Shown here in pieces: positions 25,601 to 39,400 of a DNA stretch of 64,000 nucleotides. The stretch spans positions 17,907,878 through 17,971,877 of the forward strand of contig NC_086368.1 in NCBI RefSeq assembly GCF_036324505.1. The letters run 5' to 3'. How positions within the stretch are numbered: the first letter of the stretch is position 1; every line of letters starts with the position of its first letter. The notes below the pieces were generated by a model. The model did no database searches. It was not told the DNA's origin and saw nothing but the letters and a program-made list of their open reading frames with translations. The position numbers were made by a program, and so were the translations under genes. The DNA is from Eleginops maclovinus. Lineage: Eukaryota > Chordata > Actinopteri > Perciformes > Eleginopidae.

Positions 25601-28600
25601 AAAGTTCCATGTCATCTCCTTAATGCCACGAATAAAAGGCAAGGTGCACATCAGATAGAAATTTTTCCTATTCCTATATTGCGTTAGTGGGCCATCACTC
25701 ATGAAGTGCACAGTGGTGATTCTTGGATTGCGTTGGATGTCATCCAGCACAGGCTTCAAATGTGCCCATACTGCCCGCTCGTCATGTCTTAAGGAGTCAG
25801 ATATTGTGGCATAAGCTTGTGACCCCTCTTCCGTGTAAGCCATGCATGTATGGACAGTGGCCTGTTTTCGACTCCCCCCCCAGTGGAAGTGCTGGACCTC
25901 AACATTCAGCTTACAGGCGTAGTTCTCTGAAAAGTCCATGTGGACTACAGCCTCATGGTGTTTTAGACTGTTCTTGACTTCTCTGCATTTCTCCACCTGA
26001 TGAATCCACGTATACTGATGCTTGGCCAATCTGTCAAGTTTTTCATTGAAACTCTTCACGAGATCCGCCCACGTCCCAGTCAGAGTTTTCTTCACAAAAT
26101 GTGAATAGGTTTTTCCATCAGTGCAGACCTTCTCCCTCTGCCACTGACTCCACGACACCTGGCCGGATTCATCTGGTAGGAGTGGCTCCATCTCAGTGTA
26201 GCAGCACTTCGTACACAGCCTATGCATACACTCCCGGCTTTTCATATCGCACACAATGTTGCCAAGTGCTTCAGTGGTACTTTTACTGGCTACAAGGCCA
26301 CTCTGGTGTAGTTTCTCCAGTAGGAGGCTAACATTTTCATGATCTAAGCAAGCACATGTGTTTCTGTCATTAGCCTTTGGCTCAGTTACATAAAATGGAC
26401 GGAGACGAACAAACTGCCGGTAAGACACTACACATCCCTCTCCTACCTCTGCATTGTACTCCTTGTGGAGCTCTTTAAGCGATTTCGACAACACACGACG
26501 CTGTTCCTTAACCCTGTCCTTTGAAACCGTGTCCTTTTTTCCAGGTAGGAGACGGCTGTTTTCATCCCTAGTGAGGAACTCCACCACACTCCGTCTTCTT
26601 GCTGGCCCCTTCCTGAAAATCTTTGTTGATCTGTTTTTTATTTCTTTTCTGCGTTTTGTTATCATCAACCTGTTCGCTTTCTTCCGACATCTATCTGCTC
26701 TTCTCTTTTCTTTGACAAGGTCCCTTTTCAGCTGTGCTATCTCCTCCCTCAGTTTCTTTGTACGTTGCCCTGTTCGACTGCTGGAGGTGGTCTTCTTTGG
26801 GGGTTTATGAGGGGTTGAACATTGTTGGGATGGCCCCGGTGGTGTGGAGTGTTGGGATGGCCCAGGTGGTGAGAAGTGTTGGAATGGCTCAGGATGGTCA
26901 TGGTGTTCGTCCACAAAAGAGTCTTCAGACACCGGTGTCAAATTCATCAATGCCTCCACCTGCCTCTTTTTCTCTCTGCATTTTTTCTGATGGAGCCTCC
27001 ACTGTTCCTTCTTCTTTGCATGTGCAACTGTTGTCAGTTCTTTGACGGTATGGTAATGATTACCCTCTCCAGCTTGTTTCCTCTGCCGTTGCCTGCGGGT
27101 ATACATAGGTACATTAATTGATATATATATTCATTCATAGATACATACAACGTTAGGCTATCGTGACCTACTGTCAGGACGGAGTCATCAGTAGTGTAAC
27201 GTTAACTAGCTCAGTGATGTGATGCTTATGTTGGCTGTATCGTCCGTTTTAGGCCACCAGTGGCAGTACTTCAATCAGCTCAGGCACCGAAAGGAAGCAC
27301 CGAAATTAACGTTGCGTTTCGGTCCGGTAGGTACCGGTCATATAGGAACCGGTGCCATATTGGTACCGGATTTCGGTACCCAACCCTAGACATAACTGGC
27401 CAATACTGGCATTCCTGACATCATACACTCTCACAGTTATACCTTTCCCTCCTCCTGGCTAGGTTTTCCTCTCTAGCAGCAGGATCTGCCATTAGCTTTG
27501 CACGGAAACGTGCATACCTCTCCTTACTAGAAAGAGGCATCTGTAAAAATGTGAAAAAAAGTTAAAAATAGGCAGAAATATATTATATATATTAATATTA
27601 ATTCATATTAGTTGTACAAACTATATATGTAGTAAAACCATTAAGAAATAACTAAATAATTCAGTTAAATGCCCAGTGTCATATGGTACAACAACATGTC
27701 ATAAGGTCAAACCGTTTGTCCATATGACATTTATTGTTTGACCTTATGACAGTTTCATGCTTTGTCATTGATAACAGGCAGTTGCTTGGCCACCTACTTA
27801 TAACTTCATCCTTGACCTTGGCTTTTATACTTTATATTTCACATGTAAATCAATAATATTTCCAAATTTAAACTATTTATTCCCTTTTTTGGCGTTTGAC
27901 CATATGACACCCAAATCTGCGACACATGGTACCGCACTGGAAACGGTGAAAATAACTGAAATTCAGGAGCAAAATCTTAAACTCACCTTCAACTTGGGTG
28001 GTCTTCAGGGGTCCTCTGAGTGATGACATCCCATGTCACATGACTTGAGTCATTAATATGCAGGTCCAAAATGGCTTCCAAACTTTGTTTGACCATATGA
28101 CATAGGGAAAATGTGTCTTTGCGGAACAATTTGTTTTAGATACTAATGACATTTCTTGAAACTCTATCTCACTGATACTTTAATATGCTTATCTTAAGAC
28201 TTGAAAAAATATGCCAAATTAAAAAGTTGATAATCTTTGATCATTTTTAATCATTTTTAATGCAGTTGTCTTAAATAAGTTTAAGTGAATGCTGTTTGAC
28301 CATATGACAATTGACCACTTTAATAGTCTAAAAGTTACCTAATTTTGATTTTTTCACATAATTATGAACAGTGAGGAGGACAAATAATACGAGATTAAAG
28401 CTTATATAGAATTTTAAACTTATTTTATATTAATATATAATATTTATTGCTCCTGGAAGTGCAAATCAATGCGCCACGTCACTGACCCGTCTACTGGCCA
28501 ATTTTTTATTTCCAGCTCATATGTTTAATATGAAATGAGAATCAATGTATCTGGTTATGTCTGTATAATCAAACGCTGATTACACAAATGACATGCTGCT

Positions 28601-28760
28601 TTAAAAAAGTGATTTAAACTAAATGCTAAAGTGTATTTGTCATACCGAAGTTTTTGCGCCTCTTCTTGTGCAGTATTTTGTTGAAATATTCTTTGCTGTC
28701 TTTACACCGATGCCAGTCTGCCACAATGATTGATCCGGAGGAAGGAAGAACTTGTGCCAT
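22689..28760 (-). CDS. cplane2: Cplane2 (Rsg1), REM2- and Rab-like small GTPase of the CPLANE complex
   Basis: Five exons (-): 28646-28760, 23513-23665, 23275-23399, 23016-23155, 22689-22911. Phases agree; 251 aa, against about 258 in human. Exon 1 gives MAQVLPSSGSIIVADWHRC and matches the human N-terminus as I recall it, which fixes a start 5 kb upstream of the rest. The P-loop GKSGVGKT is at residues 63-70. WDCGENALRRFDH replaces the usual switch II DxxG context, and the later motif VVGTKFD stands in for NKxD, an atypical G4 also seen in mammals. Known role: with Inturned, Fuzzy and Wdpcp it supports intraflagellar transport, ciliogenesis and planar polarity. Intron 1 (23666-28645) contains the DNA transposon; without it the intron would be about 0.45 kb. 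Tail-to-tail with arhgef19. Confidence 0.93.
24131..24497. repeat. Left subterminal repeats of the transposon (three copies)
   Basis: Variants of GTTTGACCATATGACA at 24131-24146 (inverted), 24460-24475 and 24482-24497. They match the right-end copies and nothing else in the window, and are probable transposase-binding sites. Confidence 0.8.
24950..27540 (-). CDS. Two-exon transposase-like protein of the transposon
   Basis: Exon 1 is 27443-27540 (start ATG at 27540) and exon 2 is 24950-27092. The 350-bp intron has GT-AG ends and an agreeing phase; 746 aa. The N-terminus is basic (residues 1-60, KERYARFRAKL then RRRERQRQRKQ), followed by a Pro-rich segment of GPSQ repeats and a basic coiled-coil stretch (about 138-190). 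A Cys/His cluster around 275-332 includes CMHRLCTKCC. Three acidic motifs resemble an RNase H-like DDE/D core: HMDFSENYACK (Asp about 419), HFMSDGPLTQYRN (Asp about 499) and EKAHGKGAPDGVGG (Glu about 532 or Asp about 541). The C-terminal part (about 660-720) reads like a small beta domain (GKMVIVSYDKKPFVGQVLKV). I recall similar proteins annotated as uncharacterised in fish. Host domestication is not excluded, but the flanking terminal repeats favour a mobile gene. Confidence 0.85.
27240..27390. repeat. GGTACCG-rich segment inside the transposase intron
   Basis: The stretch holds several GGTACCG/CGGTACC words in both orientations and ends GATTTCGGTACCCAACCCTA. It resembles the end of fish MITEs that begin TAGGGTTGGGTACCGA. 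It may be a nested MITE remnant or part of the intron; no target duplication was found. Confidence 0.35.
27677..28309. repeat. Right subterminal repeats of the transposon (seven copies)
   Basis: Copies of GTTTGACCATATGACA with up to three changes: 27677-27692 (inverted), 27697-27712 (inverted), 27714-27729, 27736-27751, 27894-27909, 28087-28102 and 28294-28309. Three of them (27894, 28087, 28294) are identical. They lie upstream of the transposase start codon, so they could also act in its promoter. Confidence 0.88.
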
Positions 28761-29579
28761 GTTGTTGTTGCTGCTAGAGTTAGCTTCACATTGCTATGTT
28801 CAGTTGATCATCCAAAAAGGCGACTGTAGCGGCCGAAGACAACTCGTGAAACAGATGACGCTTTGAAAGAACTGTACAAAGTATTTTCTCACATGGAGTG
28901 CGTTAATAATTACAAATAGATCCGACAAATGACATGTTTTCATCCTAAAGTGCAGCAAATCGATTAGAACTTCCGTAAACTAAAACATCCCTTGACAACC
29001 GATTGACGTCACTTCCGTTCCCCATGTAGTTTAGATTGTCTTCTTCAGGTGCTTCAAACAGTCCTGTATCTTGGGGCTTTATCTGCCACTAACATGTGTT
29101 TTCGACAAAATAAGGGCTCCTGTCTCTAACAAAGCAGGAGGTTAGAATCATTAAGTTGTTGGAGACCTTAAAGGATAATTAGTTACGCTGCCAATCACTT
29201 GTTGAAAATGTAAATACAAAAATACAATGTTTTTATTATACATTCGATAAATGTGTTGGCAACATTGTTCATTCATGTTGTTGTTGTTTTCATGAAAGAT
29301 GTTGATGTAAAAACGTAGATCAAGACTTTTTTTCGTAATAAGTAAGTTTTTTGTATTTTTGTAATTTCACCAATATAGACTCACTTTGTATTTTATTTTA
29401 ACAGTCATTGACATGTTTGGACTATATTGTCTCGTCGCGTTACGCGAGAGTCATTGAACATCACACATTTTTATAATAGACCAGCAAAAGGCATTTTACA
29501 TTTGTCCAGTAGTATTTCTCGTCCACCACCAGAGTTTGCTATACTCCAGCGTTAAAACGTAAACACGGGGAGATGGTAT
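28761..29579. other. Intergenic between cplane2 start and hspb7-like stop
   Basis: Contains the cplane2 upstream flank and probably the 3' UTR of the hspb7-like gene on the same strand. A minus-strand AATAAA lies at about 29231-29240. No other feature recognised. Confidence 0.4.
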
Positions 29580-30514
29580 CTAAAACAGTCTGTGAGCTCT
29601 GACAGTCAGGGCCCCGCTGCTCTCTATGCTCATGGTCACAGATGCGGGGTCCACACTCGATGGTAGTTTGCATTGATGGGAGAAAGTGTTTGTGACTGCA
29701 CCATCTTCTCCCAGCTGCAGAAAGAATGAGGACAGAAATCAATCAGTTGTACTCAGAATCAGACATCTTTTATAAGTCCCACGGCGGGGAAGTTTACAAC
29801 AATTGATCATCAGACCATTGTTTAATTTGACAAATGTCTTTACTCCGCTTGTAACCAGGGGTGCTACTCAAACTGTTAAATGAAAACATCTGATTAGAAT
29901 GAGATAACCTTACCTACTTCTAAATTGAAATGTATTAACATTCTTTTTCAAATGTGCGGTCAAACAAAACAGACTTTTAATTTTGAGATGATCTTTAGCC
30001 CAGCTCCAGTAATCCATTACATTAAAGCCATTATTATCAATGATTTTGAATTTAATTCATGTTGATAAGCATTTATTTAGGCTAAAAAGACAAATCTACA
30101 GTGCTATACAAAATACTTGAATATACTGTATGTTTCCTTATAACAAACAACTTTTTTGTGGAATATGAACAGGGCTGCTAATTACCTAGCTAAACTGAAT
30201 GTGTGGCTCACCTTCTCCGCCTGCACCTTTATCAGGTTGTTGGAAGTTGTGATGATAACGTCTTCTGGAGAAAATTCACTCACATCGAGGGTGAACATGA
30301 AAGTGTCTCCCATGACCTGGATCTTCCCTGTTGGATATGAGTGCCCTGAAACAAAACAAATGACTAACAGTTACTAACAGCAATCTAATAATTACTGATC
30401 TTATGACATACATTCAATATAAAGAGGGGGGAAAAAGTAGTAAAAATGTTATCAGTCTTTGTTTATCCGACCTGTTGTGGTTTTTACAGGTCCGCTGAGA
30501 GAAACTGCCTCCAT
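29580..30514 (-). CDS. hspb7: Small heat-shock protein, HSPB7-like
   Basis: Three exons (-): 30472-30514, 30212-30345, 29580-29714. Phases agree; 103 aa from the ATG at 30514. The alpha-crystallin domain runs from GKIQVMGDTFMFTLDVSEF through SPEDVIITTSNNLIKVQAEK to FSHQCKLPSSVDPASVT and ALTVRAHR. The SPEDxIxTTSNN signature is that of HSPB7, a muscle-expressed chaperone tied to filamin and thin-filament integrity. HSPB7 lies near EPHA2 in human, which supports orthology. Oddities: the protein stops just after the domain, so the C-terminal extension of HSPB7 is missing, and the N-terminal arm is only about 15 residues. The reading frame upstream of the ATG runs into the (TG)n array. A further 5' exon or a fish-specific paralogue is possible. 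Confidence 0.8.
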
Positions 30515-30596
30515 CCTTCTCCATACAGGCTGAGGAAGCTCCCTATCTGCCGAATGTATCAAGAGAGGTAATTCTAGAGACTCTATATATATTATT

Positions 30597-32399
<1,803 letters not shown>

Positions 32400-32700
32400 C
32401 CAAGAAATACATTACTACATTTTAGACCTGACGGTGGTGCTGGATGAAAAGTCGGGGATCACCAAAGTTCCCAAAGGCTGTGAATGTCTGGACCAAATTT
32501 CACGGTAATCCATGTAATCCATGACACATTTGACTTCTAAACAAAAATGTCAACTTGCTGTTGGCACTACAGGAAAAGTCAAGGGATCACCAAAGTCAGC
32601 AGGGTTCATCCTCTGGGGCCCATTAATGTCTGTCTCAAAGTTCATAGTAATCCATCAAACAGTTGCTGAGATATTTCAGACTGAACCAATAAAAAAACAA
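32400..32700. repeat. Dispersed teleost repeat, two partial copies
   Basis: The words GAAAAGTCGGGGATCACCAA and GAAAAGTCAAGGGATCACCA begin two related units (about 32438-32513 and 32570-32695). Both continue through GAATGTCT or TAATGTCT and GTAATCCAT. The second ends GAGATATTTCAGACTGAACC, which I recall as a common percomorph repeat. Confidence 0.5.
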
Positions 32701-32754
32701 AAACACGTTGGCTACAGAGAACAGATATTGATCCAGTCACAAGGAAACACTGAT

Positions 32755-33449
32755 TTTATTTAAATTCACAAAAATACATCACTTGGCAAATATGTGCCAG
32801 ATCAGAGTTCTTTTTCATGTAACAAATGACATAAATACAAATAAAATAAATATTAAATACAAAGGAACAATTGTTTTAAGACATGATGTAAACAAACAAA
32901 AGACTTTGAAGAAAATGCATCATGTGACAGACTAACTACAGAATGTGTGATTATTTGCCCTGAGTTGACTTACTTACATTTTTTAAGTAAGTTTCATTGA
33001 TCATGAATAAAAATGTACAAAAACAAACAGATATAAGGATCCAGAAACCCTGGCAGGATAAAGTGAGTGCTTGGAAGAGAATGCCCATAATAACAAAGAA
33101 CCTTAAATATTTCAGTCATTCAGTAAAGACAGACCAAGCAGTCTCACAATGTCTCACTTTTTGCACTTACTTTAAGAATTGTTTTGATTACTAAATCACA
33201 TATCTTGTTTATGTACATAGAAAAAAATGTTTTACATAAAGATAAATTAATTGTCTTCTGTTATTATAAAGTACATAAGTGTTTTCGAGCTCAGTCCTTT
33301 CTGAGTGGCGTAGAGGCTCCTCTTCAGTCGCGCCAAACTAAAAAAACCCTGCAGTGTAGCTCAGTTTCACCCCCCACTTCAGTCCTCCCTGTCCGTGAGT
33401 GAAATGGCATGGTCGGTCAGTGCACTTTGATTTGTAGGAATGCTTTAGA
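32755..33449 (-). other. Probable epha2 3' UTR
   Basis: The epha2 stop codon lies at 33450-33452. A minus-strand AATAAA at about 32755-32761 would end a UTR of roughly 0.7 kb. Inferred from position and signal only. Confidence 0.4.
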
Positions 33450-36400
33450 TCACACTGCAAACACGCTGAGCGAGCTGGTCTCGTCTTTCAGACCCAGGAT
33501 GCTGTACGCTATCCTCTTCATGTGACCGGGTAACCGCACTCCAATATTCCTGATGTCTCTGAAAGGACAAAGAAAAGATATATAGTTTTAATTGTGTGCT
33601 GAAAATAATATGGACTCTGTGACACTGCAGTGGTACTTGTATAGCAGCAATTAACATGGTGAAGTCTTTCAACTCATTCGGAAAGAAAATAAATTATATT
33701 TTGATCAGAAAAACTATATCCTTAATTGGGATAGTGTTTAGGAGAATGTTCAGGTCATAAAGTGAGCTAAAAGTAATACAAGCTGGTGAAATAGCTTGTT
33801 GATGTGACAGGGCTGTTAGGGTATGTTGGATTTAAAAAAAGGCCACTGCTGTCGAAGCTGTGTTGGTAGAGAATGAGAGGAATGACATGGGCAGAGGCGG
33901 AGTGGAGTATTTCTGCTGTAACAAACTGGATAACAAATGTTGGAGCTGAGAGCTCAATACTTTCTCTGCATTACAAAACAATGTGGCCTGGTGCCAGATG
34001 AATCAGAGCTGCACCTGTGCCATGTGTGCACTTACTCATGCCTCAATGCGAGCACCTGCTCCATGGTTGAGATCCCCGCACGAGCGAAGCTTTCGTTGTA
34101 CTGGTTCATCTTTATGGACTCCAGCCACTCAGGCACCGACCTGAACGTGGTGCCGTCACAGCCGCTGGTGCTGGGCAGACGGATGGACACGCTGTGAAAA
34201 CCAACATATATATTTGGATTAATCATCATTTCCTGATACATGTACACTGAATGCATGCCATGATGCCGAACAAGAGGAAACCAGTTTAACTGTCATCAAA
34301 CTGCGAATAACTCAATATATGTTTTAATAATATGTTATTTTCTAATGGCAATACAAGGACAAATACTGCTCTACTTAAAAGGAAAGAGAGGGAGACAGAT
34401 CAGATTAAGTTAAACAACAATATCTTAACCACTTTATTTAAAGATATACCAAAAAACGACTTCTCTCCTTTATTATTCTACCCTTATTTCTAAAAATCAA
34501 TACAAAATAATGTTCATACCGTGGATCAAAGTCGGCGATGGTTTTCAGAGACTCTGGGCTTCGGAGCAGTTTGTCCAAAATGTTGACAGCGTCAGAGAAA
34601 CGAGGTCGTTTGGAGCGGTCGTTCTGCCAACACTGGAGCATGAGCTGGTAGATAGCGGAGGGGCAGTCCATCGGAGCAGGAAGCCTGAAGGCCTCGTTGA
34701 TAGCCTTCATGACCTGAGGAAGAGGGAAGCCAGTGCTTAGATCTAAAGTATATTTATGAGAGCATTGACAGACTGTCTGAAAAAGGTGCTTTGTTCATAT
34801 GTTGACTTTAACAGTTAATTTGAAAAGGATGGTGGGAAACTGCTCTGGATGTCAGGCAGCTTTTTATCACCAGCTACCCAGCAGAGACTCTCAGTGGTTA
34901 TACACAATAAAGTTCAACCTACACAGCCTAAAACAATCCCTCATCTTAACCATAAGAGTTGGAAACATACCTCATGGTTGCTCATGTCCCAGTAGGGCCG
35001 TTCTCCGAATGCCATGACTTCCCACATAACGATGCCGAAGCTCCACACGTCGCTGGCTGAAGTGAATTTCCTGTAAGCGATGGCCTCAGGGGCCGTCCAG
35101 CGAATGGGGATTTTACCTCCCTGATAGAAGAGAAACAGTAAGAAATCATATTTAATTGGTGAAGAAAGTGGAAACACAAGGCACTGAAAGAAAAGCACTT
35201 CGGATTGGATGCCTGAGAGGGGAAATAAAACAAGGGTTGTTCTCTCTATGCTCTCAGGCTACAAAATGGAGACTTACTCTGGTTGTGTAAGTGCCCTCAG
35301 CATCATCTTCCAGCACACGTGACAGTCCAAAATCAGACACTTTGCACTCCAGGAGGTTGTTAACCAGACAGTTTCTTGCTGCCAGGTCACGGTGGACGTA
35401 GTTCATGTCGGAGAGGTATTTCATGCCAGCAGCTATTCCCCGCAGCATCCCCACGAGCTGATATGAAAGAATCTCCCCATCACGGTCCTAAAAGGAAAAT
35501 AATATCAAATAAAATGTTCTTATACATATTTATTAAAATCTTTTCATTTTCTAACTACAACCTTCATTACATTGAGAAGGTGTAGTTGGAGTTTTTTTTT
35601 AGTTTGCAGCCTTGACAAATAATAAGGACTATAAACATTAAGGTTATGTCTGAAGCTTAATACTTGAAATAGTGAATGCACGTACCTTCAGATATGTGTC
35701 GAGAGCTCCGTTCTCCATGTACTCGGTCACTATCATTAAGTGCTTGACTGAAAATAAGAAATAGAAAATCTAGTTTTAGAGAAAGAAAACCACACAAGCA
35801 GCTAATGCAAGTGAAAGGAGAATGATTTGTTTCATTTCTTTCTGATGTTTTGGACTCACATTTGGTGACAACTCCCTCCAGGCGGATGATATTGGGATGC
35901 GAAAACTGACCCATGATGCTGGCCTCGCTCAAGAAGTCCTGCCTCTGTTTCTCAGAGTACCCCGGCTTCAGGGTCTTGATCGCGACGGGCACCTCCCCTC
36001 GCCCAGGAGTCTTCATCACGCCCCAAAACACTTCCCCGAACTCTCCTGATTGGCAGATAGACAGCAGGAGGACACTTTAGGAACGAAGCTCTGACTTATT
36101 TATTAAATCAAATCATATTTTAAAAAGATATACACTCACCAACACCGATGACCTTCTGTTTGCTAATTGCTCTCGGGTCAATTTCTGTGACAAACTTTGC
36201 GATAGCAATGTTAGGGTCCTCATACATGTGTGGATCAACATATGTCTTCAGAGGCTTGAGTTGATCTAGGATGGAAATTAAGAACAGAATGTTAGTCTTA
36301 AAAATGATCTAATAAACTGTTGTTATTTTTGAATATACAGAATTGTTTTCTAACCTGTTGAGAAGTAGGGATCTTCAGGTCCTCCCCTGCCACGAGAGTT

Positions 36401-39400
36401 AATTCTCCTGAAAGGAAAACATGAGGGATCACTAAACAGAAAACAGACTGGCTTTTAACTAATTGCAGGTCAGTCACTGCTGAAAAAGACCAAGGCTGTA
36501 TTCAATAGCTACACCGGCTATTACCGATAAATCCTCCTTGAGCTGTCCTACCCGAATATCTTTAATTTACTCGAGCTTGTGGCACATAATCACACAGTTT
36601 GAAGCTCTGAAGATAACATTTATCTGAATGACACAGGCGTTGGACGGGGATCAGAAGCATGTTGTTACCAACCGTTTACGCAGCAACAGGACGGCCACCA
36701 CAACGAGCAGAATAACCGCGACGCCAACTACTGCTCCCATCACCATGGTGGAGCTGTTCTGGATCTGAGACTCGGCTGTGCAAAAAACATAAAGAGACAC
36801 ATTTAACAACTCAAGAATGAGACATAAAAGATTACATAAAACAAATTTAGAGACATTGTTTAATCTTCTGTTGATTTTAAGGTTGCTGTTACCTAGTCGT
36901 GAAGTAAGGAACTCATGCTCCACACTGTAGCTGCCGGGGTTTCCTTCAGGACTCAGTGCCTGGACCCTGAACATGTACGTAGTGTCTGGGGTGAGGTCAT
37001 TGATCAGGACTGAACTTTTCTCCAAAATCAGGACTGTGTAGGTAGTCACATCACGCTCGCTCTCATCATCCTGCGCAATAAGGAAAATATGAGGATTAGA
37101 GTCATTTTAGAAATATTTACAGCCTCAAACTTGAACGAGGGGGAGGAGAGACAAAGGAGCAGTGTGTCTTACTTTTCTGCGGTACATGAGCTCGTAGCGG
37201 TGATTGATGTGGGCTGGAGCCTTGCGAGACAGAGTCCAGGACAGAGACAGACTGGTGGGGCTGCGATCATCCAGATTGATAAACGTCACCTTGGGGGGAT
37301 CTAACCGTCGGTGAAGGACAGAAAGCAAAATAATGGTTATTCTCTAATCATAGACTTTGGAAAGCACATTTGGAAATGAGAGCCTTTGGGATTCAGCGGG
37401 TCAGACTGAATTCCTCTTAGTGTAATAAGCCCTTCCTTTTGTGCGATGAAATATTATTAGTATTATTATTTTCACACATACTTAAGTAAAGCCAGTTTGA
37501 GCAAAACACAAGGTTAAGTCGGAGCAAAAATAAGAGTTTTTCTTGTGTTTGAGCTCACCTGTGTAGTCCAGAGTGGTGGTGATGCTGGCGATGGGCCTCT
37601 CTGTTCCAAACTGGGACACGCCACTGTGAGCCTCCACAGTGAAGGTGTAGTTCAGATGAGAATCCAGGTCACTAATCACAACTTCAGTGTCCTGCAGGTC
37701 TGTAGGACCTGTCTCAAAGCGGATCTTCTCGCCACATGGGACACACACGGCACCGTCACAATGCTTACACTCCACACTGTAGGTGAGGTCCCTGCGGCCC
37801 CCGGTCACCAGCGGCAGGCTCCAGGACAGATGCAGCCTGCCCTCTGCTGAGAGGGTGGTGGAGATCAGGTCTCGAGGGGCACTGGGTGGAGCTAAGGGAG
37901 GAAGAACACAACATGGAACAGTTAGCCTGATCTTCTCTGATGAGTTATTAGTTGACTTTATGAGTAAAATGAAAGTGGTTGTTACCAGAGCAGGGGGATG
38001 TAGGAGGGTCTGAAGGAGAGCGGAAGAAACCCTCTTCACATTGGCAGTCGGTGGCACCGGCTGTGGACGGCTTTGTGTTATCGGGACACATCTGACACAA
38101 CTCGCCCGATACAGATGGCTTGAAGTAGCCTGGTTTGCATTCTGTGTGAGATAAAGAAAAAGGTGTGTTAGTTTAAGGTTGTCTTTAGGAGTAACTATAA
38201 AACAGACAATCACAGGAAGAATGAATGATCTAAATGCAAACAATGAAGCAGTCTCTGTAATACCAGCCCGCTCCACCCAACAGGAAGCATGTGTTGTGAG
38301 TAACCTATAATCACGGGGCCTTTGTATCTGGAGGAATGAAAAGGGATTTCCCGGACGATCTGCCTCAACTCGCCTTCTTGCCTGAAGGCCTAATCTCAGG
38401 TCACACCGCCAGTGTGAACCGGATGACAGAGGAGCATTGAATCCATCAGGTGATCTGATCTGCCGTTCCCCTGTGAACCCTCAGATCATATTCTCTGGCA
38501 GATAATATTTACGTTTTTGCCAAAGGAAATGGCACCTTGGACACTGTTGAAAGAGAGGTCTGATGGACATTTGAACTCACTGATAAACAGCCTTCCAGGG
38601 CATGAGAGGTTAATGAACATGCAGAGTGGACAGAAACTACAGTGCAAGAGTTGCAATTCAGTCTGAGGCTGATGTTTCCTCTCCTTCCTTCCTCTAACCC
38701 CTGACACCAGTCGCAAATTACAGCATCCGATGTTGAAGAGTTTGAGGACGAGAGAAACAGGAAATAGGAAAAACTGATGGCAACGAGTATGATTTTCAGT
38801 GTGTTTATGGAAATACACAAACATAATTTCTGAGGTGACAAAGGGCTCCAGCACAATAAAACTTCAAAAACTTTAAAGGAGGATCTTATAAAAAGATCTC
38901 CTCTCTCTGCTTTCATTCTGCTTCTCCCTCGGGTTGAGCCTTTCATCTGGCCCCTGTGCTGGTGGCCATGAGAAGAGGTCGAGTGAACCCTGGATTGAAG
39001 ACGCGGTCGCCTTACTTCACCATTCAGGCAGAAGGACCTTTGCACTCCAAGTATTGCCGTGGTGGAGGAGAAGGAGCAGGTTGATTTGAGTAGGAGGGAT
39101 AAAGATGAATAGATGGATGGGGGGTGGGGGTAAAGGTCTGAAGCCCCAACAGAAGTTCTCCCTGGGGAGTCACTTGGCGGTAGTGGGGGTGCAGCAGAGG
39201 TCTTTTCAAATAAGAAAAGGGGGCCAGTCCATTTCATCTTGAGCTGCAGCAGCAGGACGTCTGTCACGTACCAAAGAAACTCTGCCCTATTCATCTATTG
39301 TCTCTCAGATTGGACAGAGTGGGGCCATAAATATGTTGCTTTTCTCATTACACAGCTCGGAAATGGCGGCATTCGTGCAATGTCTGCAAACATTGCAAGT

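Larger units (their letters stand above)
23954..28488 (-). mobile_element. Complete autonomous-looking DNA transposon, 4535 bp, in cplane2 intron 1
   Basis: Perfect 13-bp terminal inverted repeats: GGGTCAGTGACGT at 23954-23966 and its reverse complement at 28476-28488. Flanking 4-bp direct repeats GTCT (23950-23953 and 28489-28492) are the presumed target duplication. Inside are ten copies of a 16-bp motif GTTTGACCATATGACA in the subterminal regions and one two-exon gene on the minus strand. Terminal repeats, duplication and uninterrupted gene together indicate a fairly recent insertion. The superfamily is not certain. A 4-bp duplication is known for Sola-type elements, but I cannot confirm membership. 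Confidence 0.88.

Noticed and set aside
24931..27106. Long plus-strand frames opposite the transposase
   Set aside because: Antisense shadows of the 746-aa gene.
38509..39294. 261-codon minus-strand frame within epha2 intron 3
   Set aside because: Low-complexity Ser/Leu-rich product with no family features; the epha2 phases join correctly without it.
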